A stretch of DNA of 64,000 nucleotides from Pontibacter deserti (GCF_023630255.1 NZ_JALPRS010000001.1:2604001-2668000), one strand, 5' to 3'. Positions 1 through 8,670 are shown, counted from the first letter of the stretch. The notes: generated by a model from the sequence alone, not told the origin. Made by a program: numbers and translations.

Positions 1-791
1 TAATGGGCCGTGAATTATTTGACTACGCCTTTAAAGAGTATGCTAATCGCTGGGCCTTTAAACACCCAATGCCAGCAGACTTTTTCAGAACTATGGAAGA
101 TGCTTCAGGCGTAGACCTGGACTGGTTCTGGAGAGGCTGGTTCTACACTACCGACCACACCGATATATCAATTGAAGATGTGAAGTGGTTTACAATAGAT
201 TCACAGAACCCTGAGTTTGTGAATGCCCAGAAGCGTGCTGAGCAGAACAAAGCTCCTAAAACACTATCTGAGCAGCGCAACCTGAAAGATATTCAGAAGA
301 CACGTGTAGAACTGAGACCTGAACTGAATGACTTCTACAACACCTACGATCCGTTGGCTGTAACGGCAGCTGACCAGCAGAAATACCAGTCTTTCCTGAA
401 GGGACTTACGCCTGAGCAGAAAAAAGCCTTGGATTCAGGATTAAACTTCTACGAGGTTGGCTTTAAAAACCTGGGTGGGCTTGTAATGCCGCTGGTAGTA
501 AAAATGACCTTTGAAGATGGTACAGAGGAAGTGGTAAACGTACCTGCCGAAGTATGGCGCTACAATAACGAGGAGATTACCAAAGTTTTCGTAACTGAGA
601 AACCTGTTGTTAATTTTGAACTGGACCCATACCTGCAAACGGCTGACACGGAATTATCTAACAACTACTTCCCTCGTCGTCTGGCACCTAGCCGCTTCGA
701 GATCTTCCAGCAGCAGGAGCGCAACCAGCCAAACCCAATGCAGCGCCAGAACTCAACACGCAGCAACAACAGCAATAACTCAGGCCGCTAA
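1..791 (+). CDS. M1-family metallopeptidase, C-terminal part (5' end outside window)
   Basis: The reading frame is open from the window edge, so this is the last 262 or so residues of a longer protein. The opening stretch, with [16 protein letters not shown] followed by a phenylalanine- and tryptophan-rich segment ([11 protein letters not shown]), resembles the region C-terminal to the catalytic zinc site in Bacteroidota M1 aminopeptidases. The HExxH motif would lie upstream and cannot be checked. The tail becomes rich in Gln, Asn and Ser and is probably disordered. The gene converges on ndh, with a shared hairpin between them. The family call rests on recognition of the C-terminal domain only; membership in another gluzincin subfamily is possible. 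Confidence 0.75.
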   Translation, partial: MGRELFDYAFKEYANRWAFKHPMPADFFRTMEDASGVDLDWFWRGWFYTTDHTDISIEDVKWFTIDSQNPEFVNAQKRAEQNKAPKTLSEQRNLKDIQKTRVELRPELNDFYNTYDPLAVTAADQQKYQSFLKGLTPEQKKALDSGLNFYEVGFKNLGGLVMPLVVKMTFEDGTEEVVNVPAEVWRYNNEEITKVFVTEKPVVNFELDPYLQTADTELSNNYFPRRLAPSRFEIFQQQERNQPNPMQRQNSTRSNNSNNSGR

Positions 792-816
792 GCCCCATAG
801 TTTATACTTTAAAAAA

Positions 817-841
817 AGCCTCCGGATATTCTACGGAGGCT
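817..841. terminator. Bidirectional terminator between M1 peptidase and ndh
   Basis: The stem AGCCTCCG/CGGAGGCT has a 9-nt loop and is flanked by A7 on the left and T6 on the right. It can therefore serve both convergent genes. Confidence 0.9.
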
Positions 842-847
842 TTTTTA

Positions 848-2194
848 TTATTCGGCGCTATACTTATCAAAAAACCGCTGCTTTATCCTATCACCTTTCC
901 GCACATATGGCCGAATGATAAGACGCGTACTGTTTTCATAAGTAAAGAATTTATAAACCCAGTTGCTGAGTACCACCAATTTATTCCGGAAACCGACCAG
1001 TGCCATAACGTGCACAAACAGCCAGATTGCCCAGGCCCAGAAACCTCCGAAGTGCATATTGCCTGGTAAGTCTGCCACCGCCCTGTTACGGCCTATAATT
1101 GCCAGAGATCCTTTATCTGTATATTCAAACTTCTCTAAAGGCTCTTTGCGTTGAAGTCGCACCAGGTTCTTACCCAATAGTTTACCTTGCTGTATAGCAG
1201 GCTGCGCTACACCCGGGTGCCCTTTTGGCCATTTCTCAGTTTTCATAAAAGCAATGTCACCAATAGCAAAAATATCAGGGAAGCCCAGCACCTGGTTGTA
1301 TTCATTTACTAGTATACGGCCTCGCTCTATTGCCTCTGGCGGTAAACCATCTATCAGGGCACCTGCAACTCCGGCTGCCCATATAAGCGTGTTTGTCCGT
1401 ATCTGCTCCCCGCTCTTCAGCACAGCCATATCTCCGTCGTAAGACTCAACCACAGTACCAAGCTTTATCATTACGCCAAGCTCTGTCAGGTACTTGTATG
1501 TTTTTTGGCTTGCTTCCGGCGACATCGGTGGCAGCACTCTGTCCATCCCCTCCACCAGGTAAATATTCATTTTACTGATATCCATACCCGGGTAATCAGA
1601 AGGTAGTACATGTTTCTTCATTTCGGCCAGCGCACCCGCCAGTTCCACTCCTGTTGGTCCACCCCCTACTATTACAAAGTTCATTAAGCTCTGGCGTAAC
1701 TCAGGGTCACTGGTCATGTTGGCCTGTTCGAAGCATTGCAGCATCTGGCTGCGCAGGTTCAGGGCATCAGGTATTTTTTTGAGAGGGAAAGAGAACTTCT
1801 TGATCTGCTCGTTACCAAAATAGTTGGTTTTTGTGCCTGTAGCAATTACCAGGTAATCATAGTGCAGGTCACCAATAAGCGTCGAAACCGTTTTAGTAAC
1901 CGGGTTTACATTTGTTACACGCACCAACCGGAAAAAAAAGTCTTCGTAATTATCGCTGCCGAAAAGCTTGCGAAGTGGCTCTGCAATCGCATCCGGCTCC
2001 AGACCAGCGGTAGCTACCTGGTACAGCAGCGGCCAGAAGCCATGGTAATTCTGCTTATCAAACATTACTACCTGGAAGTTTTTGCCACGTAGTTTTTTTG
2101 CGAGATTTATACCACCGAAACCGCCACCAATTATTACAACGCGTGGTTTCTGGGTGTCGGGTATATTAAGTGAGAGGTTCGTTACTGGAAGCAT
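848..2194 (-). CDS. ndh: Type II NADH:quinone oxidoreductase (NDH-2)
   Basis: A single-subunit, non-proton-pumping NADH dehydrogenase of 448 residues, the usual family length. It transfers electrons from NADH to quinone at the inner face of the cytoplasmic membrane. Two Rossmann dinucleotide motifs are visible: GGGFGG at residues 23-28 for FAD and GGGPTG at 177-182 for NADH. The AQPAIQQGK segment near residue 330, close to the quinone site in this family, is present. A hydrophobic WAWAIWLFVHVMALVGF stretch near residue 390 fits membrane attachment. The start is ATG at 2194. The same window encodes proton-pumping complex I, so the cell has two entry routes for NADH electrons. Confidence 0.93.
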   Translation of the reverse strand: MLPVTNLSLNIPDTQKPRVVIIGGGFGGINLAKKLRGKNFQVVMFDKQNYHGFWPLLYQVATAGLEPDAIAEPLRKLFGSDNYEDFFFRLVRVTNVNPVTKTVSTLIGDLHYDYLVIATGTKTNYFGNEQIKKFSFPLKKIPDALNLRSQMLQCFEQANMTSDPELRQSLMNFVIVGGGPTGVELAGALAEMKKHVLPSDYPGMDISKMNIYLVEGMDRVLPPMSPEASQKTYKYLTELGVMIKLGTVVESYDGDMAVLKSGEQIRTNTLIWAAGVAGALIDGLPPEAIERGRILVNEYNQVLGFPDIFAIGDIAFMKTEKWPKGHPGVAQPAIQQGKLLGKNLVRLQRKEPLEKFEYTDKGSLAIIGRNRAVADLPGNMHFGGFWAWAIWLFVHVMALVGFRNKLVVLSNWVYKFFTYENSTRLIIRPYVRKGDRIKQRFFDKYSAE

Positions 2195-2308
2195 AGTTTC
2201 ATTTATTTAGCATTAGCAACAAATGGTAATCACGATAGATAACCGGGTGTTGCACAAGTAGCATATACATATAGCTACATTGCCAAATAACGAAACGGAC
2301 AGTGGTAA

Positions 2309-2375
2309 GTTACTTTTAGCTAAAATTGAACACAAAAAGCAACTATAACAGAAACAGCAAATTAGCTAAAGTAAC
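2309..2375. repeat. Inverted repeat upstream of ndh
   Basis: GTTACTTTTAGCTAA at 2309-2323 is matched by TTAGCTAAAGTAAC at 2362-2375, so the arms are complementary over 14 bp with one bulged T. The roughly 38-bp loop is rich in A. The repeat lies between ndh and the gene transcribed toward it, and could be an operator, a terminator or a repeat remnant. No poly-T tract follows on the minus strand, which argues against a standard terminator. Confidence 0.5.
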
Positions 2376-2420
2376 AAGCAAAGAGCTAGAGGCACAACTT
2401 TTTAATAAAAAGGAAAGCTT

Positions 2421-3089
2421 TTACTTCTTTTTAAATTCTCCATTCTTAAGCATATCCAGCAGCTTAAGCACAGCAAACGGACTTATAGTTGGAAACTGAT
2501 AACGGTTTTGCGTTTGTATCTGCTGATGTTGATTAACTACTTTAGAGTTAGCGTTTCCATCCATAGGTACAACAGTAAAGAGCTCTTTTAAACGTTCAGG
2601 GTCCAGGTTACGATTTGCAGCCGAACGACCTTCGTCTGGTAATTTCAAGGCTAAAACAGCTTGTTTAAAATCGCGTTCTGTAGCCCATGGTATAACTTTT
2701 ACCTCTGCCAGTTCAATTGCTTCTTCCTGCATCTGCATTATTATTGAATAACTGTCAGATGGGTAATTTTTAGGTATAACCAATGTTTCCTTTTTATAGC
2801 CAAGTGCACTGAAAACGACAGTATCACCGGTCAGCACTGGTAGCGAGAAGAAACCGTAACGGTTGGTTTGCACACCACGACCGGTTTTGGGCACAAATAC
2901 ACTTACATTGCTTACCCCATACAGGCTATCGCCGATGGTAACGAAACCAGATAACTGTACTACACGATGCCCACCCTGTGCCTTTGCCTGTTCCGGCATG
3001 GCAGCAAAAGCAAACAGTATAAGTATAGTAACAGCAAATACTTTGTACAACTTCACGTGGCTATTTAAAGCTTTCAAAAACGACATCAT
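2421..3089 (-). CDS. Exported protein with carboxypeptidase-regulatory-like domain
   Basis: A protein of 222 residues from the ATG at 3089; an in-frame TTG nine bases earlier is less likely. The N-terminus has a basic stretch, a hydrophobic core (VFAVTILILFAFAAM) and an AKAQ cleavage site, so export is expected. The segment after it (VVQLSGFVTIGDSLYGVSNVSVFV, then a short linker and GRGVQTNRYGFFSLPV, then GDTVVFSALGYK) is the CarboxypepD_reg-like beta-sandwich that precedes many Bacteroidota outer-membrane receptors, but here no barrel follows. The C-terminal third has no recognised fold. The gene is divergent from the ArsR regulator with a 74-bp gap, which suggests but does not prove shared control. 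Confidence 0.75.
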   Translation of the reverse strand: MMSFLKALNSHVKLYKVFAVTILILFAFAAMPEQAKAQGGHRVVQLSGFVTIGDSLYGVSNVSVFVPKTGRGVQTNRYGFFSLPVLTGDTVVFSALGYKKETLVIPKNYPSDSYSIIMQMQEEAIELAEVKVIPWATERDFKQAVLALKLPDEGRSAANRNLDPERLKELFTVVPMDGNANSKVVNQHQQIQTQNRYQFPTISPFAVLKLLDMLKNGEFKKK

Positions 3090-3135
3090 GTAGTACAATT
3101 ATAGGGTATATTATTTTATTATAGCAGGTTTTATC

Positions 3136-3143
3136 TATTTTTG
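3136..3143 (+). promoter_or_regulatory. Promoter -7 box for the ArsR-family gene
   Basis: TATTTTTG matches the Bacteroidota -7 consensus TAnnTTTG and lies 20 bp before the ATG at 3164. No convincing -33 TTTG is present at the expected spacing. Confidence 0.5.
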
Positions 3144-3163
3144 TTTGCGTTGGCATCAGGAAT

Positions 3164-3550
3164 ATGCGGTTAAAACACTTTAGTTTATCTTTTGGGGAAC
3201 AGGTATTCAAGGCGCTGGCCGATGAATCGCGTGTGCGCATCCTGAACCTGATCCTGCGAAACAAGGAAATGTGCATCTCGGACTTGGAACACATACTCGA
3301 TTTTACACAAACCAAAACATCGCGCCACCTGGCTTATTTACGCAGTGCAGGCCTTGTAGCCCCTCGTAAGCTGGATCAGTGGGTTTACTATTCGCTAAAA
3401 GATGAAGCCGCTGACTTTATAAATCAGATATTCGGTTACCTGGAGCGCGACAATGTGTTACAGAAGGATCAAGAAACATACCAGATCCTGTACTCTAACC
3501 GCGAACTTGCCGTTAATAAATTACACAGCCGCCGCTGGACAAACTATTAA
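3164..3550 (+). CDS. ArsR-family winged-helix transcriptional regulator
   Basis: A protein of 128 residues with the ArsR/SmtB layout. FKALADESRVRILNLIL forms the first helices, MCISDLEHILDFTQTKTSRHLAYLRSAGLV is the helix-turn-helix, and RKLDQWVYYSL is the beta-wing. Such dimers repress promoters and release DNA on metal binding or another signal. Only one cysteine is seen (in EMCISD) and no ELCVCDL-type metal motif, so the signal may not be a metal. The gene is divergent from the exported 2421-3089 protein and precedes yjjG by 136 bp. A target cannot be assigned. Confidence 0.88.
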   Translation: MRLKHFSLSFGEQVFKALADESRVRILNLILRNKEMCISDLEHILDFTQTKTSRHLAYLRSAGLVAPRKLDQWVYYSLKDEAADFINQIFGYLERDNVLQKDQETYQILYSNRELAVNKLHSRRWTNY

Positions 3551-3686
3551 CTTACAACCTAAACTATAAGCTATACTTTATATTGTCCATCTAGCCACAG
3601 AACTTAGCTTTCAGGTTTTAATCAGTACAATTTCTGAACAATGGCAACCCCAGCGCGTTTTAATTTAACACTAACAGACATATCAC

Positions 3687-4388
3687 ATGAAAACATATAC
3701 GCACCTGCTTTTCGACCTCGACCATACCCTGTGGGATTTTGAAAAGAACTCCGAAGAAACACTTTATACTTTGTTTGATGAGTATAATCTGGCCAGCTTC
3801 AATAAGTTCGACAGTACCTCATTCTATAAGAAGTATAAGTTTGTGAACAACCTGCTTTGGGACCAATACAACAAAGGAAAGATCAATCAGCAGGAACTAC
3901 GCGAGCAGCGCTTTGTGAAGACGTTAACGGGGCTTGGCCTTGAAGCAAACCAGGTACCGCAGGGTTTATCGGAAGCATACACCGACCTCTGCCCTACCAA
4001 AACAGCTGTTTTTCCTTATACCCACGAAGTGCTGGCGTACCTGCAGCCTAAGTATGGCCTGCATATTATTACAAATGGTTTTAAGGAAGTACAAGCTATT
4101 AAAATGTCGGCATCCAACCTGCATGGTTATTTTAAGGAGGTTGTTACCTCGGAATGCTGTGGCTATAAAAAACCTGACAAGCGTATGTTTGAGCATGCCT
4201 TGGGGCGCATAAATGTAAAACCGGAAGAGTGTCTGATGATTGGCGACAACCTGGAGTGTGATGTGGAAGGCGCTCGCGCTGCAGGTATAGATCAGGTATA
4301 TTTTAATCCTGAGAAAAGCAAAAACAAGCTATACCCTAAACCAACTTATGAAATTCATTGCCTGAGCCAGTTACAGGAGATTTTATAA
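3687..4388 (+). CDS. yjjG: YjjG-family noncanonical pyrimidine nucleotidase (HAD superfamily)
   Basis: A HAD-superfamily phosphatase of 233 residues, close to the family's usual 225-235. Motif I is DLDHTLWDF near residue 10, with the nucleophile and acid/base aspartates. Motif II is the TNG of LHIITNGFKEVQ. Motif III is the lysine of CCGYKKPD, and motif IV is MIGDNLECDVEGARAAG. YjjG-type enzymes dephosphorylate nucleoside 5'-monophosphates, including mutagenic pyrimidine analogues, and act as housecleaning enzymes in the cytoplasm. The gene ends at a strong terminator shared with the convergent 4441-4857 gene. Another HAD-IA phosphatase is the main alternative. Confidence 0.85.
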   Translation: MKTYTHLLFDLDHTLWDFEKNSEETLYTLFDEYNLASFNKFDSTSFYKKYKFVNNLLWDQYNKGKINQQELREQRFVKTLTGLGLEANQVPQGLSEAYTDLCPTKTAVFPYTHEVLAYLQPKYGLHIITNGFKEVQAIKMSASNLHGYFKEVVTSECCGYKKPDKRMFEHALGRINVKPEECLMIGDNLECDVEGARAAGIDQVYFNPEKSKNKLYPKPTYEIHCLSQLQEIL

Positions 4389-4396
4389 AACAAAAA

Positions 4397-4417
4397 AGCC
4401 CGGCTTATGGCCGGGCT
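4397..4417. terminator. Bidirectional terminator downstream of yjjG
   Basis: AGCCCGGC and GCCGGGCT form a perfect 8-bp stem with a 5-nt loop, preceded by A6. The T tract on the plus side is short, so it may work better for the minus-strand gene. Confidence 0.85.
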
Positions 4418-4440
4418 TTCACTTTACCTATCGTTTATAG

Positions 4441-4857
4441 TTAGTCTTTTATATCCTTCTTAGTTTCAAGACTTCTAAGCTCACCTTTCAGCATTTTAAT
4501 TTTTGCTTTATCGTCTGTACCCAGATCTTTTTCAACTACTTTTCTGCGGGCATCGAGTTTTTTAGAAATTGCCTGTGCCTTGTTCCATTCGGCATCAGTC
4601 CAGGTATCGTGGCGTTCGCGCACGCTTTGTAATAGCATGATGTAAGCCTCGCGTAGGTCTGCTGCAGCAATGGAGTTGATATCAGCATAAGGACCTAGAA
4701 GCTCCTTCTGAAGAGCAGGAACACCTTGATTACCTTGCTGTTGCTGCTCCATTGGAGCTGTTTCTGTTAAAGTAATGTTAGCAGCTTCGGCGGCAAAAGA
4801 AAAACTTAAAGCGCCTGCCAGTAAAATCTTAGCGTATGATTTGTTAGTTCTATTCAT
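4441..4857 (-). CDS. Small exported protein of unknown function
   Basis: A protein of 138 residues that I do not recognise. It begins with a basic segment (MNRTNKSYAK) and a hydrophobic core ending in AEAA, so a signal peptide is likely. A short Gln-rich linker (MEQQQQGNQG) follows. The rest is predicted to be helical and highly charged: repeated KK, RR and DD pairs, and the C-terminal RHDTWTDAEWNKAQAISKKLDARRK resembles helical-bundle periplasmic proteins. No cysteine is present, so it is not a lipoprotein. It is transcribed alone and converges on yjjG. An adaptor or stress-related periplasmic protein is possible but not supported. Confidence 0.65.
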   Translation of the reverse strand: MNRTNKSYAKILLAGALSFSFAAEAANITLTETAPMEQQQQGNQGVPALQKELLGPYADINSIAAADLREAYIMLLQSVRERHDTWTDAEWNKAQAISKKLDARRKVVEKDLGTDDKAKIKMLKGELRSLETKKDIKD

Positions 4858-5120
4858 AGTCGTAATTATTTAGCCTGTTACAAAGTGTAATAGCAAGTGC
4901 CTTATACGTATAAAAGTGCAATTATAGTTTCGGACACACAATTCTTATACTTTAAATATTCACTCAGAAGGCTATATAACACACATTCCTAATAGTTTTA
5001 TTTTAGACTAAAGAAAAACAGTACAATAACAACAGCGACTATTTATTATAGCTAATTTCTAAAAGAGGGATATTTTTTACCTCAGCTATAGTTGCAGTTA
5101 TAGTTTTATAGTTTCCGTAG

Positions 5121-5713
5121 TCCAACCACCCCTTTATCCCCTCCTTGTCTAAGGCGGGGAGCTTTCTGCAGCTATAGTTGTAAGTTATAGTTTTATAGTT
5201 TCTGTTTTAACACCCCTGTAGTCCCCTCAAGGGGACAGTTTCTTCTATAGGTATTGTTAACATTATAGTTCTATAGTTGCGGAAAAGGGCAGGTAGCGAC
5301 CTGTCACTACGGAACTATAACCACGAGAAAAGCTAAGAATCTATACTTCTCCTATAACTATAGTTTAGCTATAGAACTGATATCAGTCTTTGGGTTGAGC
5401 GCCTCGAGAGGTTCCGGTGCCGCAGGCATTGCGAGGCACGAGCAAAGGAAGCGAAAGCAGCACGATGCCCGAAGTCCTAGATCCCGAAGAATTTCGGGGA
5501 CGAGGCCCCGCGGCCGTGAGCGCACCAAAGCTTGATATGAAACTGTAGGTGAGTAAAGCTCCCAGGGTAATGGGTACCTATGAAAGTATAACTTGGTCCA
5601 AGTAAGTATAGATCCTAACTATAGCACATCAGACGCTCGTAGGAGCTGCGCACGCTACAAGGTCTTCGGCGACTATAGAATAACCCAGATTTCTCGCTAC
5701 GCTCGAAAAGACA
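5121..5713. repeat. Composite intergenic hairpin block, copy 1 (modules A-E)
   Basis: The 950-bp gap 4858-5808 holds no convincing gene. From 5121 it carries five separate hairpin modules. A is 5121-5166, with the stem CCCC.CCTT/AAGG.GGGG at 5138-5159. B is 5209-5237, GTCCCC/GGGGAC at 5221-5236. C is 5287-5319, CAGGT/ACCTG. D is 5388-5530, a large multi-arm structure. E is 5687-5713, one arm of a palindromic repeat. The same five modules occur in the same order and orientation at 23311-23834. The spacers between them are filled with copies of TATAGTT and AACTATA. The stretch 4858-5120 shows only AT-rich sequence with the same heptamer. Confidence 0.8.
5388..5530 (+). other. Candidate structured element (module D), copy 1
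   Basis: Outer arms CTTTGG (5388-5393) and CCAAAG (5525-5530) can close the element. Inside, GCCTCG (5401-5406) pairs with CGAGGC (5432-5437) and encloses a TGCC/GGCA hairpin at 5418-5428. An additional hairpin CCCGAA/TTCGGG at 5483-5498 is absent from the second copy. GCCGCAGG (5419-5426) can also pair, with one mismatch, with 5507-5514, which would be a pseudoknot or an alternative fold. Whether it is transcribed is unknown and the strand is arbitrary. See the copy at 23585-23704. Confidence 0.5.
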
Positions 5714-5743
5714 CTTTACTACCCTTAATTACAGAAATAGCCT

Positions 5744-5751
5744 TACCTTTG
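5744..5751 (+). promoter_or_regulatory. Promoter -7 box for pruA
   Basis: TACCTTTG matches TAnnTTTG and would give a leader of about 50 nt before the pruA ATG. The -33 element is weak. Confidence 0.5.
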
Positions 5752-5808
5752 CACAAAGGTTAAACTAACCTACCAGAAGTATATTTTAAATCCTTAACTA
5801 TAAACCAC

Positions 5809-7443
5809 ATGGCAACCGGATTTTTTAAAGTACCAACTCCGATAAACGAACCTGTAAAGTCTTATGCACCGGGCTCGCCGGAGCGCGAAGAACTGCAGCG
5901 TACTTATAAAGAACTGAAGTCGAAAGAGATTGATGTACCAATGTACATTGGCGGCGACAAAGTATATACTGAAACCAAGAAGCCGATGCTTCAGCCGCAC
6001 GACCACAAGCATATACTTGGCCATTTCAGCGAAGGCGATGCGACACACGTGGAACAGGCGATTAATGCAGCACTTGCAGCGCGTGAAGACTGGGCAAATA
6101 TGAGCTGGGAGCACCGTGCATCTATCTTCTTAAAAGCTGCTGAGTTATTGGCAGGCCCCTGGAGAGCAAGATTGAATGCGGCTACCATGCTGGGTCAGTC
6201 TAAAAATGCGTACCAGGCCGAAATCGACTCTGCCTGCGAACTGATCGATTTCCTGCGCTTTAATGTGCAGTACATGACAGAAATTTACCAGATGCAGCCG
6301 GAATCTTCTCCGGGTGTTTGGAACCGCATGGAACACCGTCCGCTGGAAGGGTTTGTGTTTGCCCTAACACCGTTCAACTTTACAGCTATCGCCGGTAACC
6401 TGCCATCTTCGGTTGCCATGATGGGTAACGTAGTAGTTTGGAAACCAGCTAACACACAGATCTACGCAGCGCAGATGATCATGGAGTTATTCCGTGAAGC
6501 AGGTTTGCCTGATGGCGTTATTAACCTGGTTTATGTAGATGGTCCTACTGCTGGTGATGTCATTTTCAGTCATTCTGATTTTGCAGGTATCCACTTTACA
6601 GGTAGCACAGGCGTATTCCAGAACATTTGGAAAACCATTGGCAACAACATCCATAAGTATAAAACTTACCCACGCATAGTTGGCGAAACTGGTGGTAAAG
6701 ACTTTATACTTGCCCACCGTTCTGCCGATGCTAAAGCACTAGCTACAGGTATAGTTCGCGGTGCATTTGAGTATCAGGGCCAGAAATGTTCTGCAGCGTC
6801 GCGTGCGTATGTGCCTAGCAACCTGTGGGACGAAGTGAAAGGCTACATCATCGAAGACCTGAAATCCTTTAAAATGGGTGCTCCGGAAGATTTCTCTAAC
6901 TTCATTAATGCGGTTATCGACGAGAAGTCTTTTGATAAGATTGCCAAGTATATTGATAATGCCAAAAACAGCAACGAAGTAGAGATCATAGCAGGTGGCG
7001 GTTACGACAAATCGAAAGGTTACTTTGTAGAGCCAACTGTGTTGCTGTCGCATAACCCTACTTATATCACCATGTGCGAAGAGATCTTCGGGCCGGTTAT
7101 CTCAATCTATGTGTATGACGAGAATAACTTTGAAGAGACACTGGAACTGGTTAACTCAACATCACCTTACGCTCTGACTGGTGCAATTTTCAGCCAGGAC
7201 CGTTATGCGGCAGAATATGCTACTAAGAAATTAGATCAGGCTGCCGGTAACTTCTATATCAACGATAAGCCGACCGGTGCGGTGGTTGGTCAGCAGCCAT
7301 TTGGTGGTGCGCGTGCTTCGGGTACTAACGATAAGGCCGGCTCTATGCTGAACCTGCTGCGTTGGGTATCGGCCCGTTCTATCAAGGAAACATTTGTACC
7401 GCCTGTAGATTACCGTTACCCATTCTTAGGCGAGAATAAGTAA
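5809..7443 (+). CDS. pruA: L-glutamate gamma-semialdehyde dehydrogenase (1-pyrroline-5-carboxylate dehydrogenase)
   Basis: This NAD-dependent enzyme oxidises glutamate semialdehyde to glutamate, the second step of proline degradation. At 544 residues it fits the monofunctional P5C dehydrogenase group and is not fused to proline dehydrogenase. The catalytic cysteine is Cys327 in GQKCSAASR and the general base is Glu293 in GETGGKDF. TPFNFTAIAGNLPSS and the GSTGVF nucleotide-binding turn are also present. No proline dehydrogenase gene is nearby, so the pathway is split. The gene has its own -7 box and terminator and stands alone between the hairpin block and the nuo operon. Confidence 0.94.
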   Translation: MATGFFKVPTPINEPVKSYAPGSPEREELQRTYKELKSKEIDVPMYIGGDKVYTETKKPMLQPHDHKHILGHFSEGDATHVEQAINAALAAREDWANMSWEHRASIFLKAAELLAGPWRARLNAATMLGQSKNAYQAEIDSACELIDFLRFNVQYMTEIYQMQPESSPGVWNRMEHRPLEGFVFALTPFNFTAIAGNLPSSVAMMGNVVVWKPANTQIYAAQMIMELFREAGLPDGVINLVYVDGPTAGDVIFSHSDFAGIHFTGSTGVFQNIWKTIGNNIHKYKTYPRIVGETGGKDFILAHRSADAKALATGIVRGAFEYQGQKCSAASRAYVPSNLWDEVKGYIIEDLKSFKMGAPEDFSNFINAVIDEKSFDKIAKYIDNAKNSNEVEIIAGGGYDKSKGYFVEPTVLLSHNPTYITMCEEIFGPVISIYVYDENNFEETLELVNSTSPYALTGAIFSQDRYAAEYATKKLDQAAGNFYINDKPTGAVVGQQPFGGARASGTNDKAGSMLNLLRWVSARSIKETFVPPVDYRYPFLGENK

Positions 7444-7462
7444 CAAACCTATAGTTTAAGGT

Positions 7463-7494
7463 AAAGGGCCATACTCTCCGGAGCGTGGCCCTTT
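7463..7494 (+). terminator. Terminator of pruA
   Basis: AAAGGGCCA and TGGCCCTTT form a perfect 9-bp stem with a 14-nt loop that is itself partly paired (CTCCGGAG), followed by GTTTTG. Confidence 0.85.
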
Positions 7495-7585
7495 GTTTTG
7501 TTATATCTGTATTTAGATATGTTACACAATGGCCAAAGGTGAGATAAATCATACTTTTTACACCAATTTACAAGCAACTTATACT

Positions 7586-7616
7586 TTTGATTGTTGGCTA
7601 TTTATCCCTAATTTTG
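7586..7616 (+). promoter_or_regulatory. Promoter of the nuoA-J operon
   Basis: TTTG at 7586-7589 and TAATTTTG at 7609-7616 are separated by 19 bp. This matches the Bacteroidota TTTG-N19-21-TAnnTTTG arrangement and predicts a leader of about 25 nt before nuoA. Confidence 0.75.
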
Positions 7617-7647
7617 CTCCCAAATTTCAAGAAAGAATTACAACTTT

Positions 7648-8028
7648 ATGGAAACTACTGTAAATCAGTACTTACCGTCTGACTACCTGCCAATTTTAAT
7701 ACAATTTGCAGCTGCCCTGGGTTTTGTGATTTTCGCATTGGTGGCAACGCATATGCTGGGACCTAAGCGTAGCAGTGCTGTAAAAGACGCTGCCTGGGAA
7801 AGTGGTATCGAGTCGGTAGGTGACGCGCGTACGCCAATCTCTTACAAATACTTCATGACGGCCATCCTTTTCGTGCTTTTTGATGTGGAAATCATCTTTA
7901 TGTACCCTTGGGCGGTTAACTTCAGAGAGTTTGGTGTAGATGGTTTCCTGCAGATGCTTCTATTCCTTGGCCTGTTAATGTCGGGCTTCTTCTACGTGCT
8001 GAAGAAGGGTATTCTGAAGTGGGAATAG
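7648..8028 (+). CDS. nuoA: NADH-quinone oxidoreductase subunit A
   Basis: A membrane subunit of complex I with 126 residues and three hydrophobic segments at about 14-36, 68-90 and 97-120. The loop [42 protein letters not shown] carries the conserved residues of this subunit, which sits at the junction with the quinone chamber. It is the first gene of a ten-gene operon and follows a good promoter by about 30 bp. The order nuoABCDEFGHIJ is the ancestral one. Confidence 0.95.
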   Translation: METTVNQYLPSDYLPILIQFAAALGFVIFALVATHMLGPKRSSAVKDAAWESGIESVGDARTPISYKYFMTAILFVLFDVEIIFMYPWAVNFREFGVDGFLQMLLFLGLLMSGFFYVLKKGILKWE

Positions 8029-8107
8029 ATTAAACTTTTACAAGAACAATATTGTTAGAGCAAAGGGCCAAAACAGGCCATTTTGTACAACAAAATTCAA
8101 CTCTGAA

Positions 8108-8665
8108 ATGAGCGATTCTAATAATACAGATATAAAAATGGCAGATGCCCCGGAAGGTTATATCGGTGCGGGCTTTTTTGCAACATCCTTTGAAAAAGTA
8201 ATTGGTCTGGCCCGTGCAAACTCGCTTTGGCCTTTGCCTTTTGCTACATCTTGCTGCGGTATCGAGTTTATGGCTACCATGGGCTCGCATTACGATATTT
8301 CACGTTTCGGTTCTGAACGACCTAGCTTCTCGCCTCGCCAGGCAGATATCCTGCTGGTAATGGGAACTATAGCTAAGAAAATGGGACCGGTTGTAAAGCA
8401 GGTGTATGAGCAGATGTCAGAGCCGCGCTGGGTAGTAGCTGTTGGTGCCTGTGCTTCGTCAGGTGGTATTTTCGATACTTACTCTGTGTTACAGGGTATC
8501 GACCGTGTAGTACCAGTTGATGTGTATGTACCTGGTTGCCCGCCACGTCCGGAGCAGATTTTGGATGGACTGATGCGTGTGCAGGATCTAGCTAAAAACG
8601 AATCACTTCGCCGCCGCAACTCTCCAGAATATCAGGCTCTTTTAGAATCTTACAATATTAAATAA
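8108..8665 (+). CDS. nuoB: NADH-quinone oxidoreductase subunit B
   Basis: This subunit of 185 residues carries the terminal N2 [4Fe-4S] cluster that reduces quinone. Its cluster ligands are visible: the adjacent pair in ATSCCGIEF, the cysteine in VGACASSGG, and the one in [15 protein letters not shown]. It has no membrane segment and forms part of the hydrophilic arm together with NuoC and NuoD. The 79-bp gap after nuoA has no promoter-like box that I can support. It lies 5 bp before nuoC, so the two are probably coupled. Confidence 0.95.
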   Translation: MSDSNNTDIKMADAPEGYIGAGFFATSFEKVIGLARANSLWPLPFATSCCGIEFMATMGSHYDISRFGSERPSFSPRQADILLVMGTIAKKMGPVVKQVYEQMSEPRWVVAVGACASSGGIFDTYSVLQGIDRVVPVDVYVPGCPPRPEQILDGLMRVQDLAKNESLRRRNSPEYQALLESYNIK

Positions 8666-8670
8666 GCATC

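Noticed and set aside
3..791. Complete gene starting at ATG 3
   Set aside because: The frame is open to the window edge and the product starts in the middle of a peptidase domain, so this ATG is internal.
5388..5530. tRNA, tmRNA or known riboswitch
   Set aside because: The block is GC-rich and folds, but no anticodon arm, CCA end or known riboswitch core could be recognised.
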